From: Neovahlkampfia damariscottae
Taxonomy: Eukaryota > Heterolobosea > Selenaionea > Neovahlkampfiida > Neovahlkampfiidae
Reading direction: 5' to 3'
NCBI GenBank assembly: GCA_016618085.1
Contig: JABLTG010000037.1
Span: 1-64,000, forward strand
DNA: 64,000 bases
Shown: positions 1 to 14,300 of the stretch, one piece after another
Position numbering within the stretch: position 1 is the stretch's first letter
Layout of the letters: every line of letters begins with the position of its first letter
The notes under the pieces: generated by a model
Told to the model about the DNA's origin: nothing
Database searches by the model: none
Seen by the model: the letters and a program-made list of their open reading frames with translations, nothing else
Translations under genes and position numbers: made by a program

Positions 1-1
1 G

Positions 2-715
2 ATTCATTGTTATAGAACAACAACTGCTTCAGTTCATAAATGTCTTCAATGGTTACTTGCTCCAACAGATTTAGAAGATAAAAATCCAAAAACAGAACTT
101 AGACCACATGTCACATCACATTCATACAGATGTCCTGGATGTAATTTAGAAAGAGCCACACAAGCTTTGTTATCAGCAGGTGTACACATGGTGAATTCTG
201 CTGGAAATACAGGTAAGTTTGTTGTATTGTTATTAATTATCAGGACCAAGATGTTCAACTGTGAATGATAACGCAAGATTCAAAGGACAATTAGCAATTG
301 CTGCTCTTAAAAAAGAAAGTGATGAAGTCACCAGTTTCTCAGCTAAAGGTCCAATTTCAGGTCTCGTGAAACCAGATGTAGCTGCTCCAGGTGAAAGTAT
401 TGTCTCTGCTTCAGGTAGATCTGATGCTTATGTCTCCAAATCAGGAACTTCAATGAGGTAACTTTTTTTTCACAATTTTTTATTTTATTTTTTAGTTGTC
501 CAACTGTTGCTGGAGCAATTGCTGTACTTTGGGAAGCAGTTCCTGAGTTAAAAAGAAAAATTGCTGAAACTAATGAAGTAATCTTCAAGTCATCAAAACA
601 TCAAGAATTCAATATTTGTAACACAAATGGTTCACCAAATGCAGCTGTTGGATATGGTACTATTGATGTTAAGAAAATGATTAACACAGGCAAGCAATTA
701 TATGGAAAAAAATAA
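2..715 (+). CDS. Subtilisin-like serine protease, bacillopeptidase F-like (5' partial)
   Basis: Only the C-terminal half lies in the window. Joining across introns 213-243 and 458-495 gives a continuous frame to the TAA at 713-715. The oxyanion-hole segment VNSAGNTGPRCSTVND and the catalytic-serine motif GTSMSCPTVAG are plain. The stretch LLAPTDLEDKNP followed by HVTSHSYRCPGC matches the spacing seen in the bacillopeptidase F-like branch of S8 peptidases. The second intron splits the Ser codon of the catalytic motif. The catalytic Asp and His would lie upstream of position 1, so neither activity nor a signal peptide can be judged. The protein ends shortly after the catalytic domain, with no visible C-terminal extension. 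Confidence 0.9.
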
Positions 716-776
716 AAATTTAGTCAATTCTTAACTTCGGGTATTTATCCAATAGAATTCTTTCATTGATTGACCA

Positions 777-2261
777 ATGCATCACTTGTTAAAGAACGAT
801 TCACAGTATTTTCATTTTTTTAAATATTGACTTTTCAAGTTCATATGATCCTTCTGCCATTGAAGCATCAATAAGAAAACACATTTCTGATGATATTGAA
901 AAAGACTCATTGTCAAAAGAAGGAAAAATTTATTTAGCTTCAATTCATAAAAAAAAACTCACTCATACATTTTCATTATGCAATGTGAAAGTTAATTCTT
1001 CTGAAGTTTATTTCATGGCTTTGAAAGATTATAAAATGATACATAGGTAATTTTCCCTTTTACTTCTAATTTTCAAAGAATACCTTTACGAGATTTTCGA
1101 GTTCAAAGAAGTGGTTTCATACCATGTGATGTACAAGGAAAAGAAGAAAAGATGCTTCATGTATTTGGTTTAGTTTTTAAATTTTCCGAAACTATTATTG
1201 CAGTCAAGTTTCAAGAAGAACTTGCTGGTAAAAAAAAAAAAAAACATTAACAATAATTTGAAATAGACTGGTTAGAAATATTTAGATTAATTGAAATGAG
1301 AAATTTTGCGAACATAGCACCAAATTATTTATTAACAAAAAAACAAGTTTTTAGTTCAGAATTATATGATGAATATAAATTAATACAAAGTCTTTTAGAA
1401 GAAGATGAAAAGATACCATTTGAAATTGAAGAATATGAAAATATTATAAAAGAAAGTGAATATTACTTTTCACCTGAATTTGAAGTTGAAGATTATAAAA
1501 AAAAAAAAGAAAAAACAAAAGATATTGTGACATTAAAAAAACAACATATTATTGATAATTCAAATAAACCAGAACAAAGAAGAAAAAAAATGACCTTAAT
1601 GCCACTTTCAAAAACGGAAGAAAAAAAAAGAAAAAAAATGACTTTGATGCCTGTAAAAAGAGTCGGAACTATAATGATACAATCAAATAAGAAATCAATT
1701 TCACCCATTGAAAATCCAAAAGAATTTATAAAAACACTTTCAAACGAACAAATTATTGATTTTTATGAAGATTTTCTTACTTCATTGGACGGAGAAATAG
1801 AATTTCCAGCTAATCAATTATTAGATTATTTTGAAAAAGAAAAGAAATTTCATAAAGAAGTTGGTCAATATTTGGGTGAAGTTTTTTTTGAAAGAAGATT
1901 AATTTATGGAGACTCAAATGAAGTTCAAAAATTTGAAAATTTACAAAACTTTATTTATGTTATTCAACCTGAAATATTACCAATGGCTTTTGAAAAACAA
2001 TTAAAAAATTCATTACTTCACATTATTGTTGATGATGAAATACCTGAACAATTAGAAAAATTAAATGTAATTGCTTTTGATAAATTAATTTATGTTTATG
2101 ATGAAAAAACAAAAAGATTAGTATTTGTATTTGACGAACCAGAAATTCAATTATTTCAAAATCCAGAAGAATTTTTTATTATTGAAGAAGACAGTTTTTA
2201 TAAATTTATTTGTGAAAATGAACAACAAAGAGATGAATGGAAAAATTTATATGAAAAATAA
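777..2261 (+). CDS. PH-domain protein, paralog A
   Basis: Three introns (806-839, 1047-1078, 1228-1266) give a 459-residue frame. The start ATG lies inside the motif TTGACCAATG, and the first exon has only 29 coding bases; the splice restores frame to SYDPSAIEAS. Residues from about 30 to 125 resemble a PH domain closing with FQEELADWLEIFRLIE. This is followed by the family signature RNF and the segment ELYDEYKLIQ, both shared with the two PH genes at 16.4-18.7 kb. A basic linker repeats KKMTLMP twice. A second PH-like fold probably ends at the stop (FICENEQQRDEWKNLYEK). The protein is probably a cytosolic adaptor binding phosphoinositide or protein partners. The function is unknown. Confidence 0.85.
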
Positions 2262-2369
2262 AAAAATATATAATTCTCACCAAAAACAAACATTTTTTAT
2301 ATATTCGTTGACCAATCAATTAATAACTTCATTTCTATTGGTCATTTTTTCAAAAGACTCAATCACACC

Positions 2370-5300
2370 ATGAAGTGGTTAATCTTTTTTATTTTTATAC
2401 TCTTATTTCTAAATATAAATAGCAGAAATGGTTTATTTGTTTTTTTTAATTTTTTTTTTAGTTTTCTGCTTTGGTTTAGGATCTAATGGTCAACTCGGAA
2501 ATTATTCAACAAATTCACAAAGTCTTCCAACACAGATAGCAACCGTTGATGGACAGAGTGATAAAGCAAAAATATTACCATCTGGTTCTTCAACATTCAG
2601 TTTGATGTCAACAGAAGACAATTCAATATATGGTTGGGGTTCAAATTCTGCAAATGAACTTGGACTTGGAGCTGATTTAGTGGATAAAAATATACCAACC
2701 AAAATTACAGATGCTATAGGAACTATTTTATCACTTCATGTTACAACAGGTGGTCGTTCAGCATTTGCAATAACTTCAACAGGTATTTTTGGCTGGGGTA
2801 CAAATGACAATGGTAAAATATAACTTTTATATTTTTAATTTAAAGGTTTATTTGGTGATGCAACAGCAAGATCTACACCTACTGCGATAACTTCTCTTGG
2901 TGCTACTCCAACATTTGTTGTTTCAGGTTATGATGCAACCAATGGTGGCTTTTCAGTTTTTGTTATGAGTGGTACGGAATTAAAAAGTTCAGGTTCTTCA
3001 AATGTTGGTCAACTTGGTTATGATTCAACTACAAGTTCAACAGCTCCAGTGAATGTCAAAATGAATGGAGACTTAAATGGAGAAACTGTTACATCAATTT
3101 GTGCTGGTACTTCTCATGTTGTTGTTTCAACAGGTTTGTTTTTTTATATATTTAAACATTTTAAGGTTCTGGACTTGCTTTTTCTTGGGGTTCAAATTCA
3201 AATGGTCAATTAGGTGATGGTACAATTCAAAATAAACTCGCACCAACTGCTGTAGATGTAACTGGCATTTTATCTGGTAAAAAAATTAAAGCAGTTTATT
3301 GTGGACATCTTCACACTCTCGCAATTTTGACAGATGGTTCTCTGTCATCATTTGGTAAAAATTCAAATGGTAATTTTTTTTTTTAAATTGAAACTTCAGG
3401 TCAACTTGGAAACGGAAACTATGTAGACTCTTATTCACCTGTTCTTGTTGATTTAAATTCAAAACTTTTGTTAACTTCACAACCTTCATTTGTTGTTGCA
3501 GGTTTGAGACATACTTCCATTTTCATGAAAGATGGAAAGGTGTACTCATTTGGCAGCAATTCAGATGGTAATTTATTTTTTTTTTTAATTTTTTTAAAAG
3601 GAGTTTTTGGAAACGGAAATACAAACTCAAACCTTCAAGCTGCTACTACTGACACTTCTGTACTAAATTCTGCTGGATTAACAGGCTTTGTGATTGCTTT
3701 CTCAGGTTCTAAACATACTTGTGCAATTGCTGAAAGCTGTGCTACTGCCACATCTTCAACTTTTGATTTTTGTGTGCTTTCTAACTCATGTGGTGCTGGT
3801 ACTTTTTATCAAGAAACACCATCAAACGGTACAAATAATGTATGTCTTTCTTGTCCACTTGGCACTGCTTCAGCTGCTACTGGACAAATGAATTCAACAA
3901 CTTGTGAAATTTGTCCTGCTGGTAAATATGCTTCTGATTTGGGTTCTATTTCTTGTTCTTCTTGTCCTGCTGGTACTTATTCTTCAATTGAAGGAGCTAC
4001 TTCTGCAAATACTTGTACAAAATGTCCAGCTGGAACTTACTCAACTACAATTGGAGCAACATCAAGTTTTACATGTTTAAAATGTGCTCCTGGAACGTAT
4101 TCATCAATTTTAGGAGCATCAACTTCTGATAATTGCACAAAATGCAGTGCAGGCTCTTATTCAATTGTCGAAGGAGCAACATCAATTTCAACATGTACAT
4201 CATGTAGTGTTGGAACTTATTCTCCAACTGAAGGAAGAAATACAACTTGTGCTAAATGTCCAACTGGTACTTATTCAGGTCAAATTGGCTCATCAAGTTG
4301 TTCAAATTGTACAGCTGGTACATATTCAGATGTTGAAGGAGCAACTGCTCAAGCTACATGCCAAAAATGTCCTGCTTCTACATACTCAACAACAGTTGGA
4401 GCTTCTTCTCTTGACAAATGTATCTCTTGCTCAGCTGGAACTTACTCAAATACAATTGGTGCTACTTCAGTCAGTGCATGTATAAATTGTACTGCTGGTA
4501 GCTATTCATTAGTTGGTGCTACTACTTGTATTTCGTGTCCTGCTGGAAAATATTCAGTTTTAAATGGTTCATCTTCATGCATATCGTGCTCAGCTGGATC
4601 ATATTCAAGTACAATTGGTGCAAATACAGCTTCTACTTGTCAACAATGTCCAAAAGGAACATATTTACCTTATAGTGGAGCTACTGCTGTGGACAATTGT
4701 ATTTTCTGCCCTATTGGAACTACTTCTGTTCAAGTTGGAGCAAATTCAAGTTCAACATGTGTTCAATGTGCAGCTGGTAGCTATTCATCAACATTAGGTG
4801 CATTTTCATGTGAAAATTGCACAGAAGGTTTTTATTCTTCCACAATTGGAGCTACATCTTCTGCTACTTGTACAAAATGTCCTACTGGTACATATTCAAA
4901 TTTAATAGGATCAGATTCTGTTTCTAAATGTACAAAATGTCTTGCTGGGAGTTATTCAACTGTTATTGGTGCAACAAATGATACTGTTTGTGCCCAATGT
5001 GATCCTGGAAGCTATTCTTCTGCTGGATCTTCAAGTTGCACAAAATGTGGAGCAGGTACTTATTCATCAACAATTGGAGGGAATTCATCTTCTATTTGTA
5101 AAAAATGCGTCGCTGGTACATATTCGACAACTGAAGGAGCAACTTCAGATTCTACATGTGTAAAATGTCCTTCTGGTAGTTATTCTTCAATTGAAGGATC
5201 TTCTACTATTGATAATTGTGAATTATGTCCTGTTGGAACTATTCTCACTGAAAGTGGAGCAAATTCAAGCTCTAGTTGTCAACAATGTCCAAGTGGCACA

Positions 5301-8300
5301 TATTCATCGACATTGGGATCATCAGTTTGTCAAAATTGTACAGCAGGTACATATTCAACAAAAATTGGAGCGAACACACCTTCTACATGTCTCCAATGTC
5401 CTGCAGGAACTTACTCATCACTTATTGCTTCAAATTCACTTTTGAATTGTATTCCTTGCTCAGCTGGAAATTATTCATCCACTACTGGCGGCCAAGACAT
5501 TTCAACTTGTAAAATTTGTAAAGCTGGAACTTATTCATCAGCTGGAGCGACAACTTGTTCAAGCTGTCCTGCTGGGACTTATTCAACTGAAATTGGAGCT
5601 ACATCTGTATCTCAATGTGTAAAATGTGCTGAAGGTTTATATTCATCGACAATTGGGGCAAACTCTTCTTCAACATGTCTTCAATGTCCAGCAGGAACTT
5701 ACTCATTCATTTCAGGAATTACATCCATTGACTTTTGTTTGTATTGTCCTATTGGAAAAATTTCAAAAGCTGTTGGTGCTAATTCAAGTTCTACATGTGA
5801 ACTTTGCCCTGCTGGAACTTACTCTTCTGTAATTGGAGGAACTATTTGCACAAATTGCACATCAGGTACATATTCAACAGCAACTGGAGCTTCATCAGTC
5901 TCAACTTGTCAAAAATGTCCAGTTGGAAGTTATTCATCATTGGAAGGTGCAACAGAAAAAACATTTTGTACTGCTTGTGCAGCTGGTTCATACTCGAATA
6001 TCGAAGGCGCAACATCAAGTTCAACTTGTCTACAATGCCCAGCTGGTAGTTACTCTTTGTCTGGATCTTCAAGTTGCACAGTTTGTCCTGCAGGTACTTA
6101 TTCTTCAACTGTTGGAGCTACTTCACCTGATACATGTATTAAATGCCTTGCTGGAACATACTCACCAAAAGCAAATTCTTCATCAATTTCTTCATGTGTC
6201 CAATGTGTTGGAGGAACCTACTCAACAAAAGTTGGTTCAATAACAATAAATGATTGTGAATACTGTCCTTCAGGTACATACTCATCAATATCAGGAGCAA
6301 ACTCAAGTGAAACATGCAAACCATGCTCGATTGGAACATATGCAGTTAACTCCGGATCAACTTCATGCACAAATTGCTCAACAGGTTATTATTCAATTAG
6401 TTCAGGAGCCACTGCGATTTCTACTTGTAAAAAGTGTCCTGTTGGCACATATTCTTTAATTTCAGGCTCTGGAACTGAGAATAATTGTATTAAATGCACT
6501 GCAGGAACTTATTCAACTGTTGAAGCATCAAATGGAACAGAATCATGCTTGCAATGTTCTCCTGGAAGTTATTCAACTGAAGGATCATCAAAATGTACTC
6601 TTTGTCCTGCAGGTACTTATTCTTCAACAAATGCTGCAACATCTTCTTCAACATGTCTTAGTTGCCCTGCAGGTACTTATTCAATCAATGCTGGATCAAA
6701 CTCTATTGTCAATTGTCAAAAATGCCCTGTTGGCAGATTTTCTTCAGTAATTGGATCAAATAAATTATCAGATTGTCAATATTGTCCAATTGGAACAATA
6801 TCCATTGTAGAAGGAGCAAATTCAAGTACAACGTGTGTTCAATGTCCAAAAGGTACATACTCTGATTCATTCGGTTCTTTTACTTGCACAAATTGTTCAA
6901 TTGGAACATACTCTGAAACTGCTGGAGCAAATGGAATCTCAGCATGTTTATCTTGTCCTGCTGGAACGTACTCAAAAACTGCAGGAATTGATTCAAAATC
7001 AAAATGTATCACATGTCAAGGTGGATATTATACATCACAACCTGGAACAACAACTGATTGTTCTCAATGCTTAGCAGGCACTTATTCGACTCCTGGATCA
7101 TCCACTTGCACAAGTTGCCCAATTGGTACATTTTCAACTCCAGGTTCATCTACTTGTGCAAGTTGTTCACCTGGAACTTTTTCAGATACAATTGGATCAC
7201 CAGCATGTAAAGATTGTGTTGCTGGCTACTATGCTGAAAATAATGGAACTTCAACCTGTGACGCTTGCCCTGCTGGAAAATATTCAACATTGAATGGAAG
7301 TAATTCAGAAGCAAACTGTATTGATTGTCCATCTGGCACTTATTCATCAGCAATTGGAGCAAATTCAATTCAAACTTGTGAATCTTGTCCATCTGGTACA
7401 TTTTCTATTGTCACTGGTGCTGAAAAAGTTGATTTATGTCAACTTTGTCCAATTGGTACTTATTCAAATGCAGCTTCAAACAAAAGCTCATCATGTGTTC
7501 AATGCCAAGCTGGTACTTATACATCAGTTATTGGTTCCACAAATTGCACCTCTTGTCCAGCTGGTACATTTTCAGATAAAATTGGAGCAATAGCATCAAG
7601 TTCATGCTTCTTATGTCCTTCAGGAACTTATTCAACAACTCCTGGAGCAAATTCAGTATCATCTTGTCAACCTTGTGCTTCTGGAACATATTCAAGTAAT
7701 TTAGGAGCAACTGATGTTTCCACTTGTAAACTTTGTAAAGCAGGTACATACTCTGATTCAAAATCATCCAATTGTCTTCCATGTCCAGCTGGAAAATACT
7801 CAGAAATTGATGGAGGAAATTCAACATCATGCATAAGCTGTCCTTTAGGAACGTATTCAACAACACTTTCTGCAAATTCAAGTAGTTTTTGTTTACCTTG
7901 TACACCTGGAACATATTCAGATGAATTAGGAAAATCTCAATGCACAAAATGTCCTGCAGGTCATTTCAATACAAAATCAAAATCCACAAATGTTTTAGAA
8001 TGTGAAAAATGTCCTACTGGTACCTACTCGAATCAACTTGGATTAAATTCAAGTGATCTTTGTGAAAGATGTAAACCTGGAACATATTCAACATTTATTG
8101 GAGCAACATCCATTTCTGTGTGCAAAGTTTGTCCGAGTGGAACATTCTCTGCAACTCAAGGAGCAAATACACCAGAAAATTGTACTGCTTGTTCACCAGG
8201 AAGTTATGCTGATTCATTGGGAAATACAAATTGTACATTATGTCCTCAAGGTACCTATCTCGATTCAACTGGAGCAAGCACAAAAACAAAATGTGTTTCT

Positions 8301-11300
8301 TGTCCTGCAGGTACTTATTCTTCAACTATTGGAGCATCTTCATTATCACAATGTTTACCTTGTGTTTCTGGTACATATTCTACTTCAGTTGGAGCTACTT
8401 CAAATTCTACTTGTGAATCGTGTCCTGCTGGATATTCCTCACTTCCAAGATCAACTTCTTGTACACCTTGTGGAGTTGGAACTTTTTCTACTTTTTCAGG
8501 TGGAGATCCTACTTCTTGTACAAAATGTCCAAAAGGTACATATTCAAATATTGTTGGTGCAAATAGTTCTTCAAATTGTTTAAATTGTACTCAAGGAAGT
8601 TATTCTGATGAATTAGGAAGTATTCAATGTAAACTGTGTCCAATTGGCACATACTCAGAAAATGAAAGAATTGAATCAATAGATTCTTGCATTAAATGTA
8701 GAGCTGGAACATATTCTGCAGCTGTAGGAGCGAATTCAAGTGCAACTTGTGAAGAGTGCCAAGCTGGAACTTTTTCAATCCACAAGGGAGCTATTTCAAT
8801 TTCAATTTGTTCACTTTGTCCAATTGGTACATTTTCCACAACAACAGGAGCTAATTCAAGTACTGCATGTAAACAATGCCCAACTGGAAGTTATATTTCT
8901 GATTCTGGATCTACTTCATGCAAACAATGCCCAGTTGGTACATATTCATCTTCAATTGGAGCTAATTCGATTACTACATGTTTAGAATGCCCAACTGGAA
9001 CGTATTCTGGTGAATTGGGAGCTTCAAATGAAACTACATGTATTCCTTGTGAAGCTGGTCGTTATTCTGCTGCAACAGGTGCTTCAAACAGTCTAACATG
9101 TGAGTTATGTGCTGCTGGATCTTATTCTGCTGCTGGATCTAGTTCTTGTATCCCTTGTCCAATTGGGAAATACTCAGAAACTGCTGGTGGAAATTCAACA
9201 TCATGTATTAGTTGTCCACTTGGGACCTATTCAACAATTCTTGGTGCAAACACATCAACAACTTGTATAGATTGTGATGGAGGATCGTATAATGATTTAA
9301 TTGGTCAATCTTTTTGTAAAAAATGCCCAGCTGGTTCTTACAACAATAATACAAAAAGCATCAGTTTAAATTCTTGCATTGATTGTCCTGCTGGTACATA
9401 TTTCAGCGGTACAGGAGGAAATACAATTGAAAATTGTGTAAAATGTCCTGCAGGTTCTTTTTCAAAATATACTGGTGGTACAGCTGAATCTATTTGTCAA
9501 CTTTGTCCTCTTGGTACTTATTCGACTGTAGTTGGTGCTACATCACGATCTACATGTATTTCATGTGAAAAAGGTACATATAAAGGATTATTAGGTCAAA
9601 CAAATTGTACTCAATGTATTCCTGGTACATACTCTGTTGAAACTGGTGCAAATACTGAAACTACATGCGAAAACTGTCCTGCTGGAACATATTCTACCAT
9701 ATTCGGGGCTAATACTTCAGCTTTATGTATCTCTTGTTCCCCTGGTACTTTCTCAACACAAATTGGAGCAAATTCATCATCTACTTGCCAAACGTGTTCT
9801 GCAGGAACGATTTCAGCTGCAGGAGCAACATCTTGTATTAATTGTCCAAAAGGAACATATTCACTTGCTGGTGACTCAGTTTGTAGCAAATGCCCAAGAG
9901 GAACTTATTCTTCAAGTGTTGCAGCTACGTCAATTGCAGCTTGTCAAAATTGTAGTGATGGATCATTTACTGATACAGAAGGATCAATTGGATGTTCTTT
10001 ATGCCCATTTGGTACATATGGAAATAAAACAGGATCAACATCTGTTTCTGAATGTATTCCTTGTCCAACTGGTACATATTCCGAAACTGCTGGTTTTAAT
10101 TCAAGCTCTCAATGTCAAAAATGTCCTGAAGGTACATATTCGTCAATAGTTGGAGCAGATGCTCTTTCAGATTGTCAACTCTGCCCAGCTGGTACTTTCT
10201 TAGGATATACTGGAGCTAGTTATCTTCAACAATGTATTCAATGTATTCCTGGAACTTATTCAGAATATGTTGGTTCAAATAATTGTAGTTTATGCGAACC
10301 AGGAACATATTCAACAACAGTTGGTGCAAATTCAAAAACAACTTGTCTTTCATGTCCAAAAGGAACATATAATCCTTCAATTGCTTCAAATTCTTCATCA
10401 GAATGTCTTAATTGTACAGCTGGTTATTATTCAAATGAAATAGGTGCAACTTCAATCTCTACTTGCAAAATTTGTAAAGCAGGAACATTTTCTAATCGAC
10501 AATCATCAAGTTGCACACCTTGCCCTGCTGGAAAGTACTCAGAAACTGATGGAGGTAATACAACTTCCTGTATTAGTTGTCCAAAGGGTACTTACTCAAT
10601 GACAATAGCTGCAAATTCAAGCAATTTTTGTTTACCTTGCGTTGCTGGTACCTATTCTGACAAAGAAGGAAGTACAAGTTGCTCTAAATGTCCAATAGGA
10701 TATTATAATTCAAATACATCTAGTACAACAAGGGATGCTTGTATTAAATGCCCAAGTGGCACTTATAATCCAACTGAAGGATTGAATTCAAGTGATCTTT
10801 GTATTCGTTGTCAACCTGGTACATTTTCAACATTTGAAGGAGCAACAGTTTCATCAATTTGTCAACCTTGTCCATTGGGAACATATTCAACTGCTGTTGG
10901 GGCGAATGATAAAACAACTTGCTCTTTATGCAGTGCTGGTACTTATCAAGATACTTTGGGATCAACAAATTGTAAAAATTGTTCAACAGGAACTTATTCT
11001 ACTATTATTGGAGCAAATACACCGAGTACTTGTCAAAAATGTCCTGCAGGAACGTATTCCACTGTATTTGGATCAAATTCAATAAATTCTTGTCAAAATT
11101 GTTCAATTGGAACGTACTCAAATTTAGTTGGAGCAAATAGTATTTCAACATGTACCAAATGTCCTGCAGGAAGTATTTCAGCTGAAGCATCAACAGAATG
11201 CACTCTCTGTGCACCTGGAAAATATTCATACACAGATTTTGGAAATTCAACTTGCATTGATTGTGAATTAGGAACATATTTGCCAACAAGAGGATCCAAT

Positions 11301-14300
11301 TCAAGTGGTCAATGTATTGACTGTATTCCTGGCACTTACTCTGATTCAACTGGAAGTATTCAATGTAAAAAATGTCCATCAGGATCATATTCAACTTCTT
11401 TCAAATTAACAAAAGCTGTGGATTGTACTGAATGTCCAAAAGGTACTTACTCTGAAATTGAAGGTATTAATTCAAGTTCTTTGTGTACAAGATGTCCAGT
11501 GGGCACTTACTCTGATTTAACTGGAGCAAATACTTTGTCACATTGCTTACCTTGTCCAATTGGAAAATATAATCCTATTGTTGGAGGAAATGATACCACT
11601 TCATGTATTCAATGTCCTGCAGGAAGTTATACAAGCTCAGTTGGAACATTTAATTGCACATTATGTCCTCTTGGTACTTACTCAGAGGAAATTGGTGCAT
11701 CAACACCCTCAACTTGTAGATCATGTCCATTCGGAACATATTCAACTTTGTTGGGATCAAATTCTATTGGAAATTGTGTTCCTTGTCAAGCTGGGTATTA
11801 TTCTGATACAATGTACGCACCATCCGTTTCTTCTTGTAAAGCTTGCGCTGCAGGGACATACTCTGATGTTGGTTCTTCAAGTTGTACACCATGCCCAGCA
11901 GGAAAATATTCAGAATTGACAAGTGGAAATACAACTTCATGTATTTCATGCCCAAAAGGAACATACTCAACAAAATTAGGAGCAAATTCAAGTAGTTTAT
12001 GCATTCCATGTATTCCTGGAACTTATTCTGATAAAGAAGCAAGTACGCAATGTACTCAATGCATTCCTGGTTATTATAGTACAATTGTTGGAGCAACATC
12101 CTTTAATAATTGCGCAGAGTGTCCAGCTGGAACATATTCAAATTCTTTTGGATTAAATTCAAGTGACCTTTGTGAAAGATGCTTCCCAGGTTCATTTTCT
12201 GAAATTACAAGAGCTACTTCAATATCTGTATGTACTTTATGTCCAACTGGTTCTTATTCGACAACTGTTGGTGCAAATACAACCATTACATGTACACTTT
12301 GTCCTACTGGTACTTTCACATCACGTCTTGGTACCATGGAATGTGACAAATGTCCACCTGGAAAATTTTCTATTGCCATTGGTTCAAATTCAGACATTTC
12401 ATGTGAACCATGTCCAAAAGGGACATTTTCTGAAGTATTTGGAACAAATTCAAGTGAAACCTGTACAAAATGTCCTGAAGGAACATTCTCAACTATTTTA
12501 GGTTCATCAAACAGATCAAGTTGTGAAGCATGTCCTCCTGGTACATTTTCATTGGCTGGGGCTACAGGTTGTACACCTTGTCCTACAGGTACATACAATC
12601 CAGGTTTTGGAGGAAATTCAACAGGTTGTTTGAAATGTGCAAAAGGAACTTTTTCCACTGCAATTGGAGCAAATTCAAGTATTGTTTGTGAATTTTGTCC
12701 TAAGGGTCAATACAGTGATGAATTTGGAAGTAATTCTTGTAAACTATGCGGAATTGGAACTTTTTCCGATATCACTCCTGCTACTTCAACAGATGATTGT
12801 TTAGGTTGTCCTGCTGGTACATACTCAAATAAAGTTGGATTGAATTCAAGTGATCTTTGTGAAAGATGTATTCCTGGAACATATTCAACTTTAGAAAAAC
12901 AAACGACTGCATTAACATGTTTAACTTGTCCTGCGGGTACATATTCAACATTATCTGGCAGCAATAGTTCTTTAAATTGTTTACAATGTATTCCTGGAGA
13001 ATATACAGCAAAACTTGGAGCTACAGAATGTGATAAATGTTATCCTGGCTCGTACAATGAAGATTCAGGTGCAAATGCTATTACTGCATGTAGATTGTGT
13101 CCAAAAGGAACATATTCAACAACTACAGCATCAAATTCATCAGAATTGTGTTTGAAATGTCCAATTGGTACATTTTCGCCATTCACTGGTGTTTCTAATA
13201 TTTCTGGTTGTGTGAACTGTCCAACTGGAGAATACTCAAATGCAGGATCTGATTCATGCACCTTATGTCCAGCCGGGACATATTCATCTATTGAAGGAGG
13301 TGGTCTCACTGATTGTCTTTTATGTCCAAAGGGTACTTTCTCAACTGCATTGGGAGCAAATTCGAGTTCAACATGTGAAAAATGTCCTTATGGTCAATAT
13401 CAAGATAAAACTGGACAAACATCTTGTACTGCTTGTTATCCAGGAACATATTTGACAGCATTGGGTTCAATATCAAAAGATAACTGTACATTCTGTCCTG
13501 CTGGTACTTATTCACCTCAAACTGGGTTGGAATATGCTGACAATTGTACTCTCTGTAGTATTGGTACATTTTCTAGCATTGCAGGAGCTGACTCAAAATC
13601 TATTTGTCAATTTTGCCCTGTTGGAACGTTTTCTATTCTAGTAGGTGCAAATAGCAGTGACTTATGTCAACAATGTCCATTGGGCACTTACTCTCCAGAA
13701 CTGGTAAGAACATTTTATTTAACAATTATTTTAGGGTTCAACTATTTGTAATCCATGTCCTGTTGGAACATATTCCACATCATTGTCTGCTACATCAGAA
13801 ACATCATGCAAGAAATGTATTGCTGGAACATTTTCATCAACTCTTGGAGCTAATAGTAGTGATCTTTGTTTACCATGTCCTGCTGGAACATTTTCAACTA
13901 AAATTGCTGCTTCAGATAATTCAACTTGTGCTTTTTGTCCACCAGGAACTTATTCTTTGCCAGGTGCTACTAGCTGTATCAGTTGTCCTATTGGAAGATA
14001 TTCATTTCTTCCTGGAGGTTCATCATTTGCTTCATGTCTTCAATGTCCTTTGGGATTCTATTCAAATGTTATCGGTGCAAATTCATCAGATTCTTGTATT
14101 TCTTGTCCTAAAGGTCAATATAGCGACCAACTTGGAACATCAGTTTGCAAAAATTGTCCAATTGGTACTTACTCTGAAACATTAAATGCCAGTGATGTAT
14201 CTTACTGTACTGATTGTCCTGCTGGGACATATTCAACAGTTGTTGGCGTAGATGCTTTAGTCAAGTGTACAAAATGTTCACCTGGTACATTTTCAACGTT

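Noticed and set aside
7150-13569. Many long open frames on the minus strand and in shifted frames inside the giant gene (for example 9611-9889, 12254-12658)
   Set aside because: They arise from the tandem repeats: the low stop density of repeated TGTCC/GGAAC-rich units repeats in every frame. They lack promoters, splice logic and known motifs.
13690-13760. A frameshift near 13704 splitting the giant gene in two
   Set aside because: GTAAG...TTTAG is a normal 31-base intron. Its removal restores the Cys-unit rhythm (SPEL-GSTICNPC) exactly.
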